NCBI GenBank assembly: GCA_001295935.1
Contig: LJHX01000093.1
Coordinates: 1-55,759 of the forward strand
Direction of reading: 5' to 3'
DNA from: an alpha proteobacterium AAP81b
GTDB lineage: Bacteria; Pseudomonadota; Alphaproteobacteria; Sphingomonadales; Sphingomonadaceae
DNA length: 55,759 bases
Part shown: in pieces, positions 8,432-17,172 of the stretch
Layout of the letters: every line of letters starts with the position of its first letter
Numbering within the stretch: position 1 is the first letter of the stretch
Made by a program: the position numbers and the translations under genes
Notes under the pieces: generated by a model
Told to the model about the DNA's origin: nothing
What the model saw: the letters and a program-made list of their open reading frames with translations, nothing else
Databases searched by the model: none

Positions 8432-8704
8432 ATGGCGGCGAACGCAACACCGCTGTCTTTGCCAGCCCGGCCCTCGCTGTTCTTCTCCGCCGAACCACAG
8501 CAGCGACTCTATGCCCTGCCGTTGTCGCCGTTACTCGCCGCGGCGGTGATTGCGCGCGCCGGCGCCGGACTTGGCAGGGTGGGCAAACGCCCGCTGGTCT
8601 ATGCGCTCGACGATCGGCTTGCCGCGATGGTTCGCCTGGTACACTGCGAGTCGTCGGCGCCGGGTCTTGCCCGCGGCCGGTTCCGCCGGCAGCGGCGCGG
8701 CTGA
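8432..8704 (+). pseudogene. Short ORF carrying an internal AraC fragment; probably a decayed AraC copy
   Basis: A 90-aa reading frame begins at ATG 8432 behind a strong GGGAGGGGG site. Residues ~51-77 (PLVYALDDRLAAMVRLV then HCESSAPGLA) align with the middle of both intact neighbours (APLLFDGDERLARLIRML and APVIYQADARVVGLAQMM, each followed by AE..PG.ASRLL). After that the frame is lost in arginine-rich sequence and stops. The first ~45 residues match nothing I recognise. I read it as a remnant of an AraC paralogue with its ribosome site preserved. A short expressed protein cannot be excluded. The stretch 8313-8431 holds no gene. Confidence 0.6.
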
Positions 8705-8741
8705 TGCTGCCGGCCCGCAACCTGCCGGGGGAAGGCGAGGC

Positions 8742-9683
8742 GTGAGCGTCCCCATTGCCGATGTGGACGCGAGCCGCCTGCTCGCGGACGCCGCCTGGGC
8801 GCCGAGCACCGGCAATCATGACGTCGATGCCCTGCGTTATCTGCGCCCGGCGATGCTCGGCGTGGTGACCCATGCCGATAGCGGCGTCGGCGCGCTGACC
8901 ATGCAGGGCCTCGGCGCCCCCGACGAAATGACGGCGGCGGCGCGGGATATCGGCCCCGATGTGCTGGTGCTGCCGCAAGGCGCCGGCTTGCCGATCGTCG
9001 GCAACATCGGCGGGGCGCGTCTTGCGCCTCGGCGCCTGCCCGGCAACAGCATCGGTTTCCTGCCGCGCGACGCCGATTACGCCGTGGCCTTTGCTGCCGA
9101 TGTCGGCTCGCTCAACCTGTTGTTTCCCGATGGCTGGCTGGCGGGGTTGCTTGGCGAGGCGAGCGACCTGGCGCCGGTGATCTACCAGGCCGATGCCCGG
9201 GTTGTCGGGCTGGCGCAGATGATGGCTGCCGAGATACGTCAGCCCGGCGTCGCGTCGCGGCTGCTGCTGGAGGGTCTGGGGCGGGCGCTGGCGGTAGGGC
9301 TGCGGCGGCTCGATGGCATCGTCGCGCCCGAACCCGACGATCGGCTGCACCTGGCGCCCTGGCGGCTGCGGCGGGTGATCGATCTGGTCGAATCGCGGCT
9401 CGACGCCGATCTGGGGCTGGCGGACATGGCAGCCGCGGCTGGCCTCTCGCCGTTCCACTTCAGCCGGGTCTTCAAGCGCGCGACCGGCCAAACCCCCTGG
9501 GCCTTCGTCCGCCAGCGGCGGATCGACCGCGCCCGCCAATTGCTCGGCGATCCGCGCCTCAGCATCGCCGAGGTCGCGCGCGCGTCCGGCCATGGTGGTG
9601 CCGCGCAGTTCAGCACCGCATTTTTGCGCGTCATCGGCATGACGCCGAGCGCCTTTCGTCAGCAGGCCCTGGCGCGCCGCTGA
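8742..9683 (+). CDS. AraC-family transcriptional regulator (copy 2)
   Basis: 313 aa from a GTG at 8742 with GGGGAAGGCGAGG just upstream. This start gives nearly the same length as copy 1, and the longer frame from 8550 overlaps the remnant ORF. Sensor domain with VLPQGAGLP and LNLLFPDGWLAGLL, then the double HTH (LADMAAAAGLSPFHFSRVFK; SIAEVARASGHGGAAQF) and the ending MTPSAFRQQALARR. The second HTH has GHGG where most relatives have GF.N, so its recognition helix differs from copy 1. It may regulate the outer-membrane protein gene that starts 109 bases downstream; that is inference from position. Confidence 0.92.
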   Translation: MSVPIADVDASRLLADAAWAPSTGNHDVDALRYLRPAMLGVVTHADSGVGALTMQGLGAPDEMTAAARDIGPDVLVLPQGAGLPIVGNIGGARLAPRRLPGNSIGFLPRDADYAVAFAADVGSLNLLFPDGWLAGLLGEASDLAPVIYQADARVVGLAQMMAAEIRQPGVASRLLLEGLGRALAVGLRRLDGIVAPEPDDRLHLAPWRLRRVIDLVESRLDADLGLADMAAAAGLSPFHFSRVFKRATGQTPWAFVRQRRIDRARQLLGDPRLSIAEVARASGHGGAAQFSTAFLRVIGMTPSAFRQQALARR

Positions 9684-9792
9684 CGACATCGCCCGGTCTA
9701 GCCGCGGCAATACCAGACAAATACCACGGTCTCCCGAAAGAACGTCTGCCGCGGCAGACTCAATATGCCACTCGTTCGTGAGGAGAAACTCG

Positions 9793-10620
9793 ATGACGAT
9801 CTGGCGTCTTGATCGGCTGCTGCAGGCAGCTATTCTGCTGTCCTTGTCTGGAACGGTACAGGCGGAAGAAGCTTGGGCGCCGCTGCATTTTAAGGATTTC
9901 GGCAAGGAACTGACATCGAAATGGGTGCCGGTGCCCAATGGCGACAGTGGCGCACCGCGCCAGGGCTGGCTCGGCACCGCGGACGGCTTCTTCACCCGCG
10001 AATATCACCTCGCCTTTGACTATACCGACCGGTCGGGACCCGACGCCTATGGCGCGCTGGCACGCTTCAACATTCCCTGGTCGCGGCGTTTCTGGACGGG
10101 GATCGAACTGCCCTTCTACCAGCAGTCGGGTGGCACCACCGGTGTCGGCGACGGCACCCTGACGGCGCAGTTCATGCTCGCCGAAACGCGCAACCTGTCG
10201 ATCAATGCCGGTTCCGGCTTTCGCCTGCCTTGGGGCCGCGACGCGCTCGGCAATGGCTTTTTCGCCGCCGAACCGCAGGTCAATCTCTGGGCCGACATCG
10301 GCGCGGGCTTCGCGGTGCGCGGGCGCGTTTCCTATACCTTCGCCGACAGCGGCCGCGCCGATACCTTCAACCTCAACATGACCATCGGCCAGACGATCAC
10401 CAATCATGACAAGGCGCCCTTCGGCGACCTCAGCTGGTATGTCGCCGCCAATTGGCGCGAGCCCGTCGGCGGCGGGCGCGCCTTCGTCTCGATCCTGCCG
10501 GGGGTGCGCACCCATCTCGGGAAGAATCTGTTCCTGCTCGGCGGCGTCGAAATCCCGGTCAGCCATGCCGAGAGCTTCTATCGCGAGCGCATCATCGTCC
10601 AGTTCGTCCAGGGCTTCTGA
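9793..10620 (+). CDS. Outer-membrane beta-barrel protein
   Basis: 275 aa. The ATG at 9793 lies 9 bases after GAGGAG. An N-terminal signal peptide (LLQAAILLSLSGTVQA, cleavage before EEAWAPL) is followed by alternating amphipathic strands rich in aromatic residues and glycine, and the chain ends in VQFVQGF with the C-terminal Phe expected for BAM-dependent insertion. The size and pattern fit the transporter-like barrels of the MetA-pathway/DUF3187-like type, but I cannot pick the family. It stands alone after AraC copy 2 and is followed by a strong hairpin. Substrate unknown. Confidence 0.8.
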   Translation: MTIWRLDRLLQAAILLSLSGTVQAEEAWAPLHFKDFGKELTSKWVPVPNGDSGAPRQGWLGTADGFFTREYHLAFDYTDRSGPDAYGALARFNIPWSRRFWTGIELPFYQQSGGTTGVGDGTLTAQFMLAETRNLSINAGSGFRLPWGRDALGNGFFAAEPQVNLWADIGAGFAVRGRVSYTFADSGRADTFNLNMTIGQTITNHDKAPFGDLSWYVAANWREPVGGGRAFVSILPGVRTHLGKNLFLLGGVEIPVSHAESFYRERIIVQFVQGF

Positions 10621-10626
10621 CGCCGC

Positions 10627-10662
10627 GCGGGCCAGTGCCGCCACAAGGCGGCACTGGCCCGC
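10627..10662. terminator. Perfect 16-bp stem-loop between convergent genes
   Basis: GCGGGCCAGTGCCGCC at 10627-10642, loop ACAA, and its exact complement at 10647-10662. It lies 6 bases after the barrel gene and 42 bases from the end of the convergent MFS gene, so it can serve both strands. There is no U tract, as is common in such GC-rich genomes. Confidence 0.75.
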
Positions 10663-10704
10663 CAGCGGTTACGCCGGGGGGTGGCGGCCGGCAGATAATG
10701 CCGA

Positions 10705-11913
10705 TCACGCCATTGCCGTCGCCGGCACCCGCCGCAGCCACAGCATTATGGCAAGCACCAGGCCAATGCCGGCGATCGCCGTCATCGCCAGATAGCCTGG
10801 CGCCCCGAGTCGATCATAGAGCGGCCCCGAGATCAGCACCGCGGCGGCATAGGTCGGCGCATTGGCAAGCCCCATATAGATCATCTGCGCCGTCGGCGCG
10901 CGATCGTCGCCATGGATGGTCTGGATGAAGCGCATCCCGCCGAGGAAGGTCGCGGCGAAGCTGAGCGAATGCAGCAATTGCAGCGGCACCAGCAGCCAGA
11001 AGGGCGGCAATGCCGCCAGCGCCGTCCAGCGGACGACGGCGCCGATGCCGCCGGCGACGATCAGCGTTTCGGGGCGAAAGCGCGCCGACCAGGTGCCGAG
11101 GAACATCAGGAAGCCGACCTCGGCGAGCGTGCCGATGTTCCACAGCACCGAGATTTCCTTCGACGACATGTGCTGCTGGTTGGCCCAGACCAGCGACCCC
11201 GAGGTATAGAGGAAGCCGGCGCTCGCCTGGATCAGCCCGGCGGCGAAAATGAACAGCGTGAAGTTCGAATTGCGCAACATGCCGAGGCCCGCCGACAGCC
11301 GCTCGCCGAAGGGCTGGGCGATTTCGGCGCGCGCCAGCACGGGTTCGCCCGGCATCCAAGCGCTGCCGGCGATCATCATCGCCGAAATCGCCAGCATGAA
11401 GGCCCAGATCGGCCAGAAGGCGCCCGACCAGTCGTTCAAGACGCCGACGACGGTGGTGCCGACGACGAACGCCACCGACGCGAGGCCGCGCGCGACGCCA
11501 TAATTGGGCTTGCCCGCCCGCGTCAGCCGCAGCAGCGCCGTTTCGATGACCGGCAGCAGCCCCCAATAGGCGATGTCGAGCAAGAGGATAACGGCGAAGA
11601 CCGCGGCGAAGCTTTCGAGAAAATAGAGCACCGCGAAGCCGACCGTCAGCAGGATGGTGAACATGAACAGCGGCGCGCGCCGGTCGCTGCGGCCATCGGC
11701 CCAGGCGGCGGTCAGCGGCCCGGCGAGCGCCCGGCTGAAACCGGCGATGGCGAGGACGACGCCGATTTCGGCGCCGCTGAAGCCATGGACGCGTTCCAGC
11801 CACAGCGGCAGGAAGGGGATCAGGCAGCCAAATCCGGCAAAGAACAGGCAGGCGAGCGTCGTCGCCCGTACCCCGGGGTGGAAGAGGGCTGGCGCCGCGA
11901 CCGTCGCTGTCAT
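10705..11913 (-). CDS. MFS transporter (HcaT/MFS_1-like family)
   Basis: 402 aa from ATG 11913 with about 12 hydrophobic membrane segments. The first half carries LIPFLPLWLERVHGFSGAEIG, the cytoplasmic-loop motif AWADGRSDRR after TM2, and AYWGLLPVIETALLR. This pattern matches the 3-phenylpropionate permease (HcaT)-like branch of the major facilitator superfamily, proton-driven inner-membrane carriers. Substrate is not predictable. It is divergent from the SDR gene at 12040, with a 126-base spacer that contains a sphingomonad-type palindrome. The much longer open frame reaching 12870 is antisense to the SDR and is not coding. Confidence 0.9.
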   Translation of the reverse strand: MTATVAAPALFHPGVRATTLACLFFAGFGCLIPFLPLWLERVHGFSGAEIGVVLAIAGFSRALAGPLTAAWADGRSDRRAPLFMFTILLTVGFAVLYFLESFAAVFAVILLLDIAYWGLLPVIETALLRLTRAGKPNYGVARGLASVAFVVGTTVVGVLNDWSGAFWPIWAFMLAISAMMIAGSAWMPGEPVLARAEIAQPFGERLSAGLGMLRNSNFTLFIFAAGLIQASAGFLYTSGSLVWANQQHMSSKEISVLWNIGTLAEVGFLMFLGTWSARFRPETLIVAGGIGAVVRWTALAALPPFWLLVPLQLLHSLSFAATFLGGMRFIQTIHGDDRAPTAQMIYMGLANAPTYAAAVLISGPLYDRLGAPGYLAMTAIAGIGLVLAIMLWLRRVPATAMA

Positions 11914-11964
11914 CGCCCCGTCATGCCGGCAGTCGCGGCGTTGCACAATGGCGTTGCGACGCCT

Positions 11965-11986
11965 CCCCTCCCGCTTGCGGGAGGGG
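11965..11986. repeat. Intergenic palindrome CCCCTCCCGC-TT-GCGGGAGGGG
   Basis: A perfect 10-bp stem with a 2-base loop, followed by TCGGGGGTGGGC. The same palindrome plus G-rich tail recurs at 39328-39349 and, altered, near 39226. It lies between the divergent MFS and SDR genes, so it is unlikely to be a simple terminator here. Confidence 0.8.
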
Positions 11987-12039
11987 TCGGGGGTGGGCAG
12001 TCCCGCTAGACCCGGCGCACAGCACAGGAGACCGACGTC

Positions 12040-12816
12040 ATGCCCCTCCCCGCCCTTTTCGACCTCAGCGGCGAAACCGCCGTCATCACCGGCTCGTCGC
12101 GCGGCATCGGCAAGGCGATCGCGCATCGCATGGCCGAACATGGCGCGCAGGTCGTCGTCTCGAGCCGCAAGGCCGACGCCTGCGAGGCGGCGGTCGCCGA
12201 GATCAACGCGGCCGTCGGCCGCGAGGCAGCAGTCAGCATCCCCGCCAACATCGCCGACAAGGCCAGCCTGCAGGCACTTGTCGACAAGACAGTCGAGCGC
12301 TTCGGCCAGATCGACCACCTCGTCTGCAATGCCGCGTCGAACCCTTATTTCGGCCCGCAGGAAGGGATCAGCGACGACCAGTTCGGCAAGATCCTGCAGA
12401 ACAACATCGTCTCGAACCATTGGCTGATCACCATGGTCGTGCCCGCCATGCGCGAGCGCAAGGCCGGCAGCATCACCATCATCTCGTCGGTCGGCGGGCT
12501 GAAGGCCTCGACCGTCATCGGCGCCTATTGCATCTCCAAGGCCGCCGACATGCAGCTGGCGCGCAACCTTGCCGCCGAATATGGCCCCGACAATATCCGG
12601 GTGAACTGCATCGCGCCGGGCCTTATCAAGACCGATTTCGCCAAGGCACTGTGGGACAATCCCGATATCCTCAAGGCGAGCACCTCGGGTGCGCCGCTGC
12701 GCCGTATCGGCGTTCCCGACGAGATCGCCGGCATGGCGGTACTGCTGGCCGGCAAGGCCGGTGCCTTTGCCACCGGACAGACTTTCGTCATTGACGGCGG
12801 CGCGACGATCGCGTGA
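12040..12816 (+). CDS. SDR-family oxidoreductase
   Basis: 258-aa classical short-chain dehydrogenase. NAD(P)-binding GSSRGIG at residues 19-25, the NA(A)S motif, and the catalytic YCISK with an upstream ISSVGG serine. The ending GQTFVIDGG is the standard SDR C-terminus. An AGGAGA site lies 9 bases before the ATG. The SSRKADAC segment after beta-2 suggests NADP(H) preference, by family analogy. It acts in the cytoplasm and the substrate is unknown. It resembles the DHRS4-like SDRs often found with acyl-CoA metabolism, but no such partners are adjacent. Confidence 0.92.
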   Translation: MPLPALFDLSGETAVITGSSRGIGKAIAHRMAEHGAQVVVSSRKADACEAAVAEINAAVGREAAVSIPANIADKASLQALVDKTVERFGQIDHLVCNAASNPYFGPQEGISDDQFGKILQNNIVSNHWLITMVVPAMRERKAGSITIISSVGGLKASTVIGAYCISKAADMQLARNLAAEYGPDNIRVNCIAPGLIKTDFAKALWDNPDILKASTSGAPLRRIGVPDEIAGMAVLLAGKAGAFATGQTFVIDGGATIA

Positions 12817-12983
12817 TCGCCGCCACGATCGAAGTATTGCCCTTGGCGCCGGCGCCAATTGCCGCACCATCGACAGTCATCTTGAAAGTGTATTAACGCC
12901 TCGTCGTTTTTTTGCGCCTCTGGCGGCTTGACCCTGTCCCTCGGCTTACCGATAGGTTTCGGCGTAGCAATAGAGGTGGCGTC

Positions 12984-14879
12984 ATGGTCGATATTCCGAG
13001 TGGAACGGGGACGACGGGGTCCTTCACCGTCGGCGTTCGCCTGACCAACCAGCTCGAGTCCCTCGGGGATTCGGACTGGTTTCGCACCCAGCTGACCGCC
13101 GGCGTCACCTATGCTTTCGCCCTCACCGGCACGCCGGTCGGCGGTCTCGCCGGCGTCGGCGATACGACGCTCGCCATCCACAACAGCGCGGGCGCCCAGG
13201 TGGCGTTCAACGACGATGGCAGCACCGGATTGAACTCGCTGCTGAGCTTCACCGCGTCCTACACCGGCACCTATTATGTCGTCGCCAGCAGCTTCGAGGG
13301 CGATTACACCGGCGGCTATGAACTGATCGCGACGCCGGTCTCGGGCGGCGGCGGCGGCGGCGACGACCTGCCCGGCGACACCACCACCACGCGGCGGCTG
13401 AGCGTCGGTGGCTTTGTCGACGCGCGGATCGAAGCCGCCTTTGACGAGGATGCCGTCTTCGCCGACCTGACCGCCGGCACCAGCTACCTCATCCGCGTCC
13501 GCGGCGCCGCCGCCGGCCTGGGGCTGACCCTGCGCGATCCTTATCTCGTCGTCGCCGGCAGCAATGGCACGATCCTGGTCGACAATGACGATTTCGGCGG
13601 CAGCCTCGACGCCCAATTGACCTTCATCGCGCCGACGACCGGGCGCTTCTACATCGGCGCCTTCGATATCTCCGGCGGCACCGGCACCTACCGCTTTACC
13701 CTCGACACGGTCTCGACAGTCATCGGCGAAGGCGACGATTCGATCCTTGGCACCGCCGGCAATGACAGCCTGTCGGGTCTCGGTGGCAACGACACGCTCG
13801 ATGGCCTGGGCGGCAATGATTCGCTGCGTGGCGGCGAAGGCGACGATGTCTATTATGTCGATTCGGCGCTCGACCTGACCTATGAGAATGCCGGTGGCGG
13901 CGACGATATCGTCATCGCCTCGGCCAGCGTCTATCTCTACGCCAATGTCGACGGCGCCGGGCTGACCGAGGCGGCCGGCGCTGGCTTCCTCGTCGGCAAT
14001 GGCGAGGACAACAGCCTGGTTGGCAACAGCGCCGGCAATCTGCTGCTCGGCGGCGGTGGCGCCGATCTGGTCGAGGGCGAAGGCGGCAATGACCAATTGT
14101 TCGGCGAAGCCGGCGGCGACACGCTGAGCGGCGGCGATGGCATCGACTTCCTGGCGGGGGGTGACGGCGACGATTCGCTCGCCGGCGAGAACAATGCCGA
14201 CGCGATCTATGGCGAGGCCGGCAACGATACGCTGAACGGCGGCCGCGATTTCCAGACCGACATTCTCGTCGGCGGCGATGGCGACGACGTGCTGTTCGGC
14301 GGTGCCGCGACCGGCGTCGCCGGCGAACCGAGCACCGGTGGTGACTTCGATATCCTCAACGGTGGCGCCGGCGACGACCTCTATTTCGTCGATACGCCCT
14401 TCGACGTGACCTATGAGGCGGCGGGCGAAGGCCTCGACGAGGTGATCGCCGATATCGCCGGTGCCGGCTATTATCTTTACGCCAATGTCGAAACACTGAT
14501 CCTGACCGGCAGCACGCCCTTCGGCGTCGGCAACGACCTCGACAATCTGATCGAAGGCAGCAGCACCGACAATTGGCTGCTGGGCGGCGGCGGCAACGAC
14601 ACGCTCGACGGCGGCTTCGGCAACGATGTGCTGTTCGGCGAGGCCGGCGCCGACGTCTTCCGCTTCGAATTCGTCGGCGGCGGCGATGTCATCGGCGATT
14701 TCACCCCCGGCACCGATCGCCTCGACCTGCGCGGCCTCGGCTTCACCGACTTCGCCGCGCTGCTTGCCGCCACCGTCGAAGTCGGCGGCACCGCGGCGAT
14801 CAACCTCGGCTTTGGCGATTTCGTCGTTCTGAACGGCGTGGCGAAGGCGGCGCTGACCGTGGGCGATGTGCTGATCTGA
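12984..14879 (+). CDS. Secreted RTX calcium-binding repeat protein with PPC-like domains
   Basis: 631 aa from ATG 12984 behind an AGAGGTGG site. No N-terminal signal peptide. Residues ~20-115 and ~140-240 are two beta-sandwich segments resembling pre-peptidase C-terminal (PPC) domains (DSDWFRTQLTAGVTYAF; GRFYIGAFDISGGTGTY). Three blocks of RTX nonapeptides GGxGxDxLx follow at ~250-285, 365-425 and 533-557. The C-terminus (FTDFAALLAATV..) resembles the uncleaved secretion signal of type I substrates. Export through an ABC/HlyD/TolC channel is expected, but no such genes are in the window. There is no protease or lipase domain, so an adhesive or surface role is likelier than a toxin. Confidence 0.88.
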   Translation: MVDIPSGTGTTGSFTVGVRLTNQLESLGDSDWFRTQLTAGVTYAFALTGTPVGGLAGVGDTTLAIHNSAGAQVAFNDDGSTGLNSLLSFTASYTGTYYVVASSFEGDYTGGYELIATPVSGGGGGGDDLPGDTTTTRRLSVGGFVDARIEAAFDEDAVFADLTAGTSYLIRVRGAAAGLGLTLRDPYLVVAGSNGTILVDNDDFGGSLDAQLTFIAPTTGRFYIGAFDISGGTGTYRFTLDTVSTVIGEGDDSILGTAGNDSLSGLGGNDTLDGLGGNDSLRGGEGDDVYYVDSALDLTYENAGGGDDIVIASASVYLYANVDGAGLTEAAGAGFLVGNGEDNSLVGNSAGNLLLGGGGADLVEGEGGNDQLFGEAGGDTLSGGDGIDFLAGGDGDDSLAGENNADAIYGEAGNDTLNGGRDFQTDILVGGDGDDVLFGGAATGVAGEPSTGGDFDILNGGAGDDLYFVDTPFDVTYEAAGEGLDEVIADIAGAGYYLYANVETLILTGSTPFGVGNDLDNLIEGSSTDNWLLGGGGNDTLDGGFGNDVLFGEAGADVFRFEFVGGGDVIGDFTPGTDRLDLRGLGFTDFAALLAATVEVGGTAAINLGFGDFVVLNGVAKAALTVGDVLI

Positions 14880-15833
14880 TCAGCGCCGGTCGAAGTAGAT
14901 CGTTCCCATCCGCTCGAACAGCTTCAGCGCATCGGGCGGTCCGGTGTCGCCGGCGAACTCGCGGTAGAGCGCATCGACATTGACGGCGATGCGTTCGGCG
15001 TCGCGCCACGTCGCATAGCGGCCCAGCGAGATATCGCGCGTCGCGGTTTCGGCGTCCATGCCGGCGTCGAACCGCGCCCGCGCTTCGCCGGCGATGTACG
15101 CGAGATAGTCGCGGACCTCGCGCACCCCGGCCTTGTCGGTGAGCGGGCCATGCCCCGGCACGATCGTTTCGACATCGAGCGCGCAGATGAGATCACACGC
15201 CGCCAGCCAATTGCCGACCGGGCCGTTCCACATGATCGGCGTGCCTTCGATGAACAAAATGTCGCCGGTGAAGATGGTGCGCGCTTCCGGCACATGCACC
15301 AGCACGTCGCCGGCGGTGTGCGCCGGGCCGACCTCGATCAGCTCGACGGCATGGGTTCCGACGCTCAGCGAATGGCGCCCTGAAAAGGTGAAGGTCGGCA
15401 GGCGCTCGCGCACCCCGGCGAAGTCGAAGGGCGCGAAGATCTCGGCGAAGTAACGCCCTGCCACCCCCAGATTGCCGGCGGCGCCGGCGGCCTTCATCTG
15501 CGCCAGCACGGCCGGCGAAAAGGCCTCCATCTCGCGGGCGCTGGCTTCCGACGCGATGATCTCGGCATGCGCCACCAGCCCATTGCCATGGGTGTGATCG
15601 CCATTGGCATGGGTGTTGACGAGCCTGCCGATGCCGTCCGCGGCGATGCCGCTGGCATCGGCCATGGCAGCGAGCATTTCGGCGGTCAGCGCTTCGTCGA
15701 ACAGCGTATCGACGAGGCAGGCCTCGCCGCCGTTGGCGATCAGCCCGGCGTTCGACCAGCCCCAGCCGCCATCGGGCTGCAGCCAGGCGAACAGCCCGGG
15801 CCCGGTTTCGACCAGTCCGCGTGCATAGCCCAT
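14880..15833 (-). CDS. MBL-fold metallo-hydrolase
   Basis: 317 aa, with GGGAGGG six bases before the ATG. Metallo-beta-lactamase fold metal ligands are visible: THANGDH at 74-80 (His75, Asn77 in place of the usual second His, Asp79, His80), the AHTAGD histidine, the TGDILF aspartate and PGHG near 230. The HxNxDH variant suggests a changed first metal site. Probable hydrolase of a thioester, lactone or similar bond. Its stop codon begins one base after the stop of the convergent RTX gene, so the two 3' ends abut with no terminator space. Confidence 0.9.
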   Translation of the reverse strand: MGYARGLVETGPGLFAWLQPDGGWGWSNAGLIANGGEACLVDTLFDEALTAEMLAAMADASGIAADGIGRLVNTHANGDHTHGNGLVAHAEIIASEASAREMEAFSPAVLAQMKAAGAAGNLGVAGRYFAEIFAPFDFAGVRERLPTFTFSGRHSLSVGTHAVELIEVGPAHTAGDVLVHVPEARTIFTGDILFIEGTPIMWNGPVGNWLAACDLICALDVETIVPGHGPLTDKAGVREVRDYLAYIAGEARARFDAGMDAETATRDISLGRYATWRDAERIAVNVDALYREFAGDTGPPDALKLFERMGTIYFDRR

Positions 15834-15888
15834 CGCCGCCCTCCCCCGATTGGCGCAGGGAACGGGCGGCGCGCGCCCGAGTCAAGCG

Positions 15889-16587
15889 CTACTGAAGCTC
15901 GAATTCGACGGTGACATTGACGCTGAGCGCGACCTCGCCCGGCGCCACCGGCGTCGACACCGCTTCGGCCGCGGCCATCCGCGCCATCATCATCGGCCGC
16001 GGCGGCGTCATCGCGCCGCTTTCCGAAATCGCCACGATCCGGCGGATCGTCAGCCCGGCGGCGCGGGCATAGAGCTGCGCGCGTGCCCGGGCGCGCGCAA
16101 CCGCCTCGGCGCGCGCCGTGTCGAGCGCACCATCGGCATCCTCGATGCGGAAATTCGGCCCGTCGATGCGGTTGGCGCCGACCGCCACCAGCGTGTCGAG
16201 CAGCCGGCCGGTATCGGCGATGCGCCGCACCTTCACAGCGACGCTGTTCGATGCCTGATAGCCGATCAGTTCGGGCGGGCGGTTCTGTTCATAGCGATAT
16301 TGCGGTTGCAGGCTCAGCCCCTGCGTCTGGACATCGGCGCCAGCGATCCCCGCCTTGCGCACCGCGGCGACAACCGCGGTCATCGCCTTGGCGTTGGCGG
16401 CCATCGCCGCCGCCGCGGTCGGCGCGTCGCTCACCACCCCGCCCGAAATCTCGACGAGGTCGGGCGCGCGCGCCACCCGGCCCTCGGCGACGACGGTGAG
16501 CAAGGTGCCGCTGACCGGCGCGGTTTCGGCCGCGGTGGCGGCGCCGGCGGTCAGCGCCATCAGCATCAACGGGATCACGCTTCGCAT
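15889..16587 (-). CDS. SIMPL-domain (DUF541) periplasmic protein
   Basis: 232 aa with a short signal peptide (MRSVIPLMLMALTAGAATA). It has the SIMPL/DUF541 pattern: an early VVAEGRVARAPDLVEISGGV strand, a central YQASNSVAVKVRRI, and an ending in which ALSVNVTVEFEL closes the fold. Family members (YggE, BP26, SIMPL) form periplasmic oligomers, some linked to oxidative-stress tolerance, with no known enzyme activity. It lies 55 bases upstream of the metallo-hydrolase gene on the same strand and could be co-transcribed with it. Confidence 0.88.
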   Translation of the reverse strand: MRSVIPLMLMALTAGAATAAETAPVSGTLLTVVAEGRVARAPDLVEISGGVVSDAPTAAAAMAANAKAMTAVVAAVRKAGIAGADVQTQGLSLQPQYRYEQNRPPELIGYQASNSVAVKVRRIADTGRLLDTLVAVGANRIDGPNFRIEDADGALDTARAEAVARARARAQLYARAAGLTIRRIVAISESGAMTPPRPMMMARMAAAEAVSTPVAPGEVALSVNVTVEFELQ

Positions 16588-16665
16588 CGTTCGAACCTTT
16601 CCTGCCTGTTACCCGGCCACAATGGTTGCCGCCGGGTTGCGCGCGGCTGAACGACGCCGCCACGA

Positions 16666-16926
16666 TCAGGCGGCGCGGTTGCGCGTCACCAGCTTGTAGA
16701 TCCACAGCAGCAGCACGGCGCCGGCAATCGACATGATCCAGCCCGGCGCGTCGCCATCGCGATACCAGCCGAACAGCGACTGGCCGAGGAACTTGGCAAT
16801 GAAGGCGCCGGCGATACCGATAAGAATGGTGATGATCCACCCACTCGGATCGCGCCCTGGCGAAATGAGCTTGGCGATGGCGCCGACGATCAGGCCGACG
16901 ACAATGGTACCGATGATTCCCAGCAT
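16666..16926 (-). CDS. GlsB/YeaQ/YmgE-family small membrane protein
   Basis: 86 aa with three hydrophobic segments: MLGIIGTIVVGLIVGAIAKL, then ITILIGIAGAFIAKFLGQ, then MSIAGAVLLLWIYKLV. The glycine spacing and the ISPGRDPSGW loop are typical of the transglycosylase-associated protein family, which is induced by stress in several bacteria. AGGGAAG precedes the ATG by about 7 bases. The function in the inner membrane is unknown. The following 246 bases (16927-17172) show no gene. Confidence 0.92.
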   Translation of the reverse strand: MLGIIGTIVVGLIVGAIAKLISPGRDPSGWIITILIGIAGAFIAKFLGQSLFGWYRDGDAPGWIMSIAGAVLLLWIYKLVTRNRAA

Positions 16927-17172
16927 GACGACTTCCCTCTAAAAGCGACAAGGCCGCCAACGCACTGGATCGCCAGTCGCTGCGCCGTGCTGGCGCGACG
17001 ATCGGCGACATGGCAGCCCCCGTGTCACGACTTGCCGCCGCCCGTCGAAAATGGCAGTGCGCCGGTCGAAATCCGGCCCGGCGATCCCGACCACGACTTT
17101 GCGTCGGCCGGGGCCTCGACTATCCGGCTTGCGGCGACTGGCATATTCGGCTAATACACCGGTCGATCAAGG

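Noticed and set aside
13735-14650. Repetitive DNA (GGCGGCAATGAC type) considered as a satellite
   Set aside because: It is the codon-level reflection of RTX nonapeptide repeats in one intact frame.
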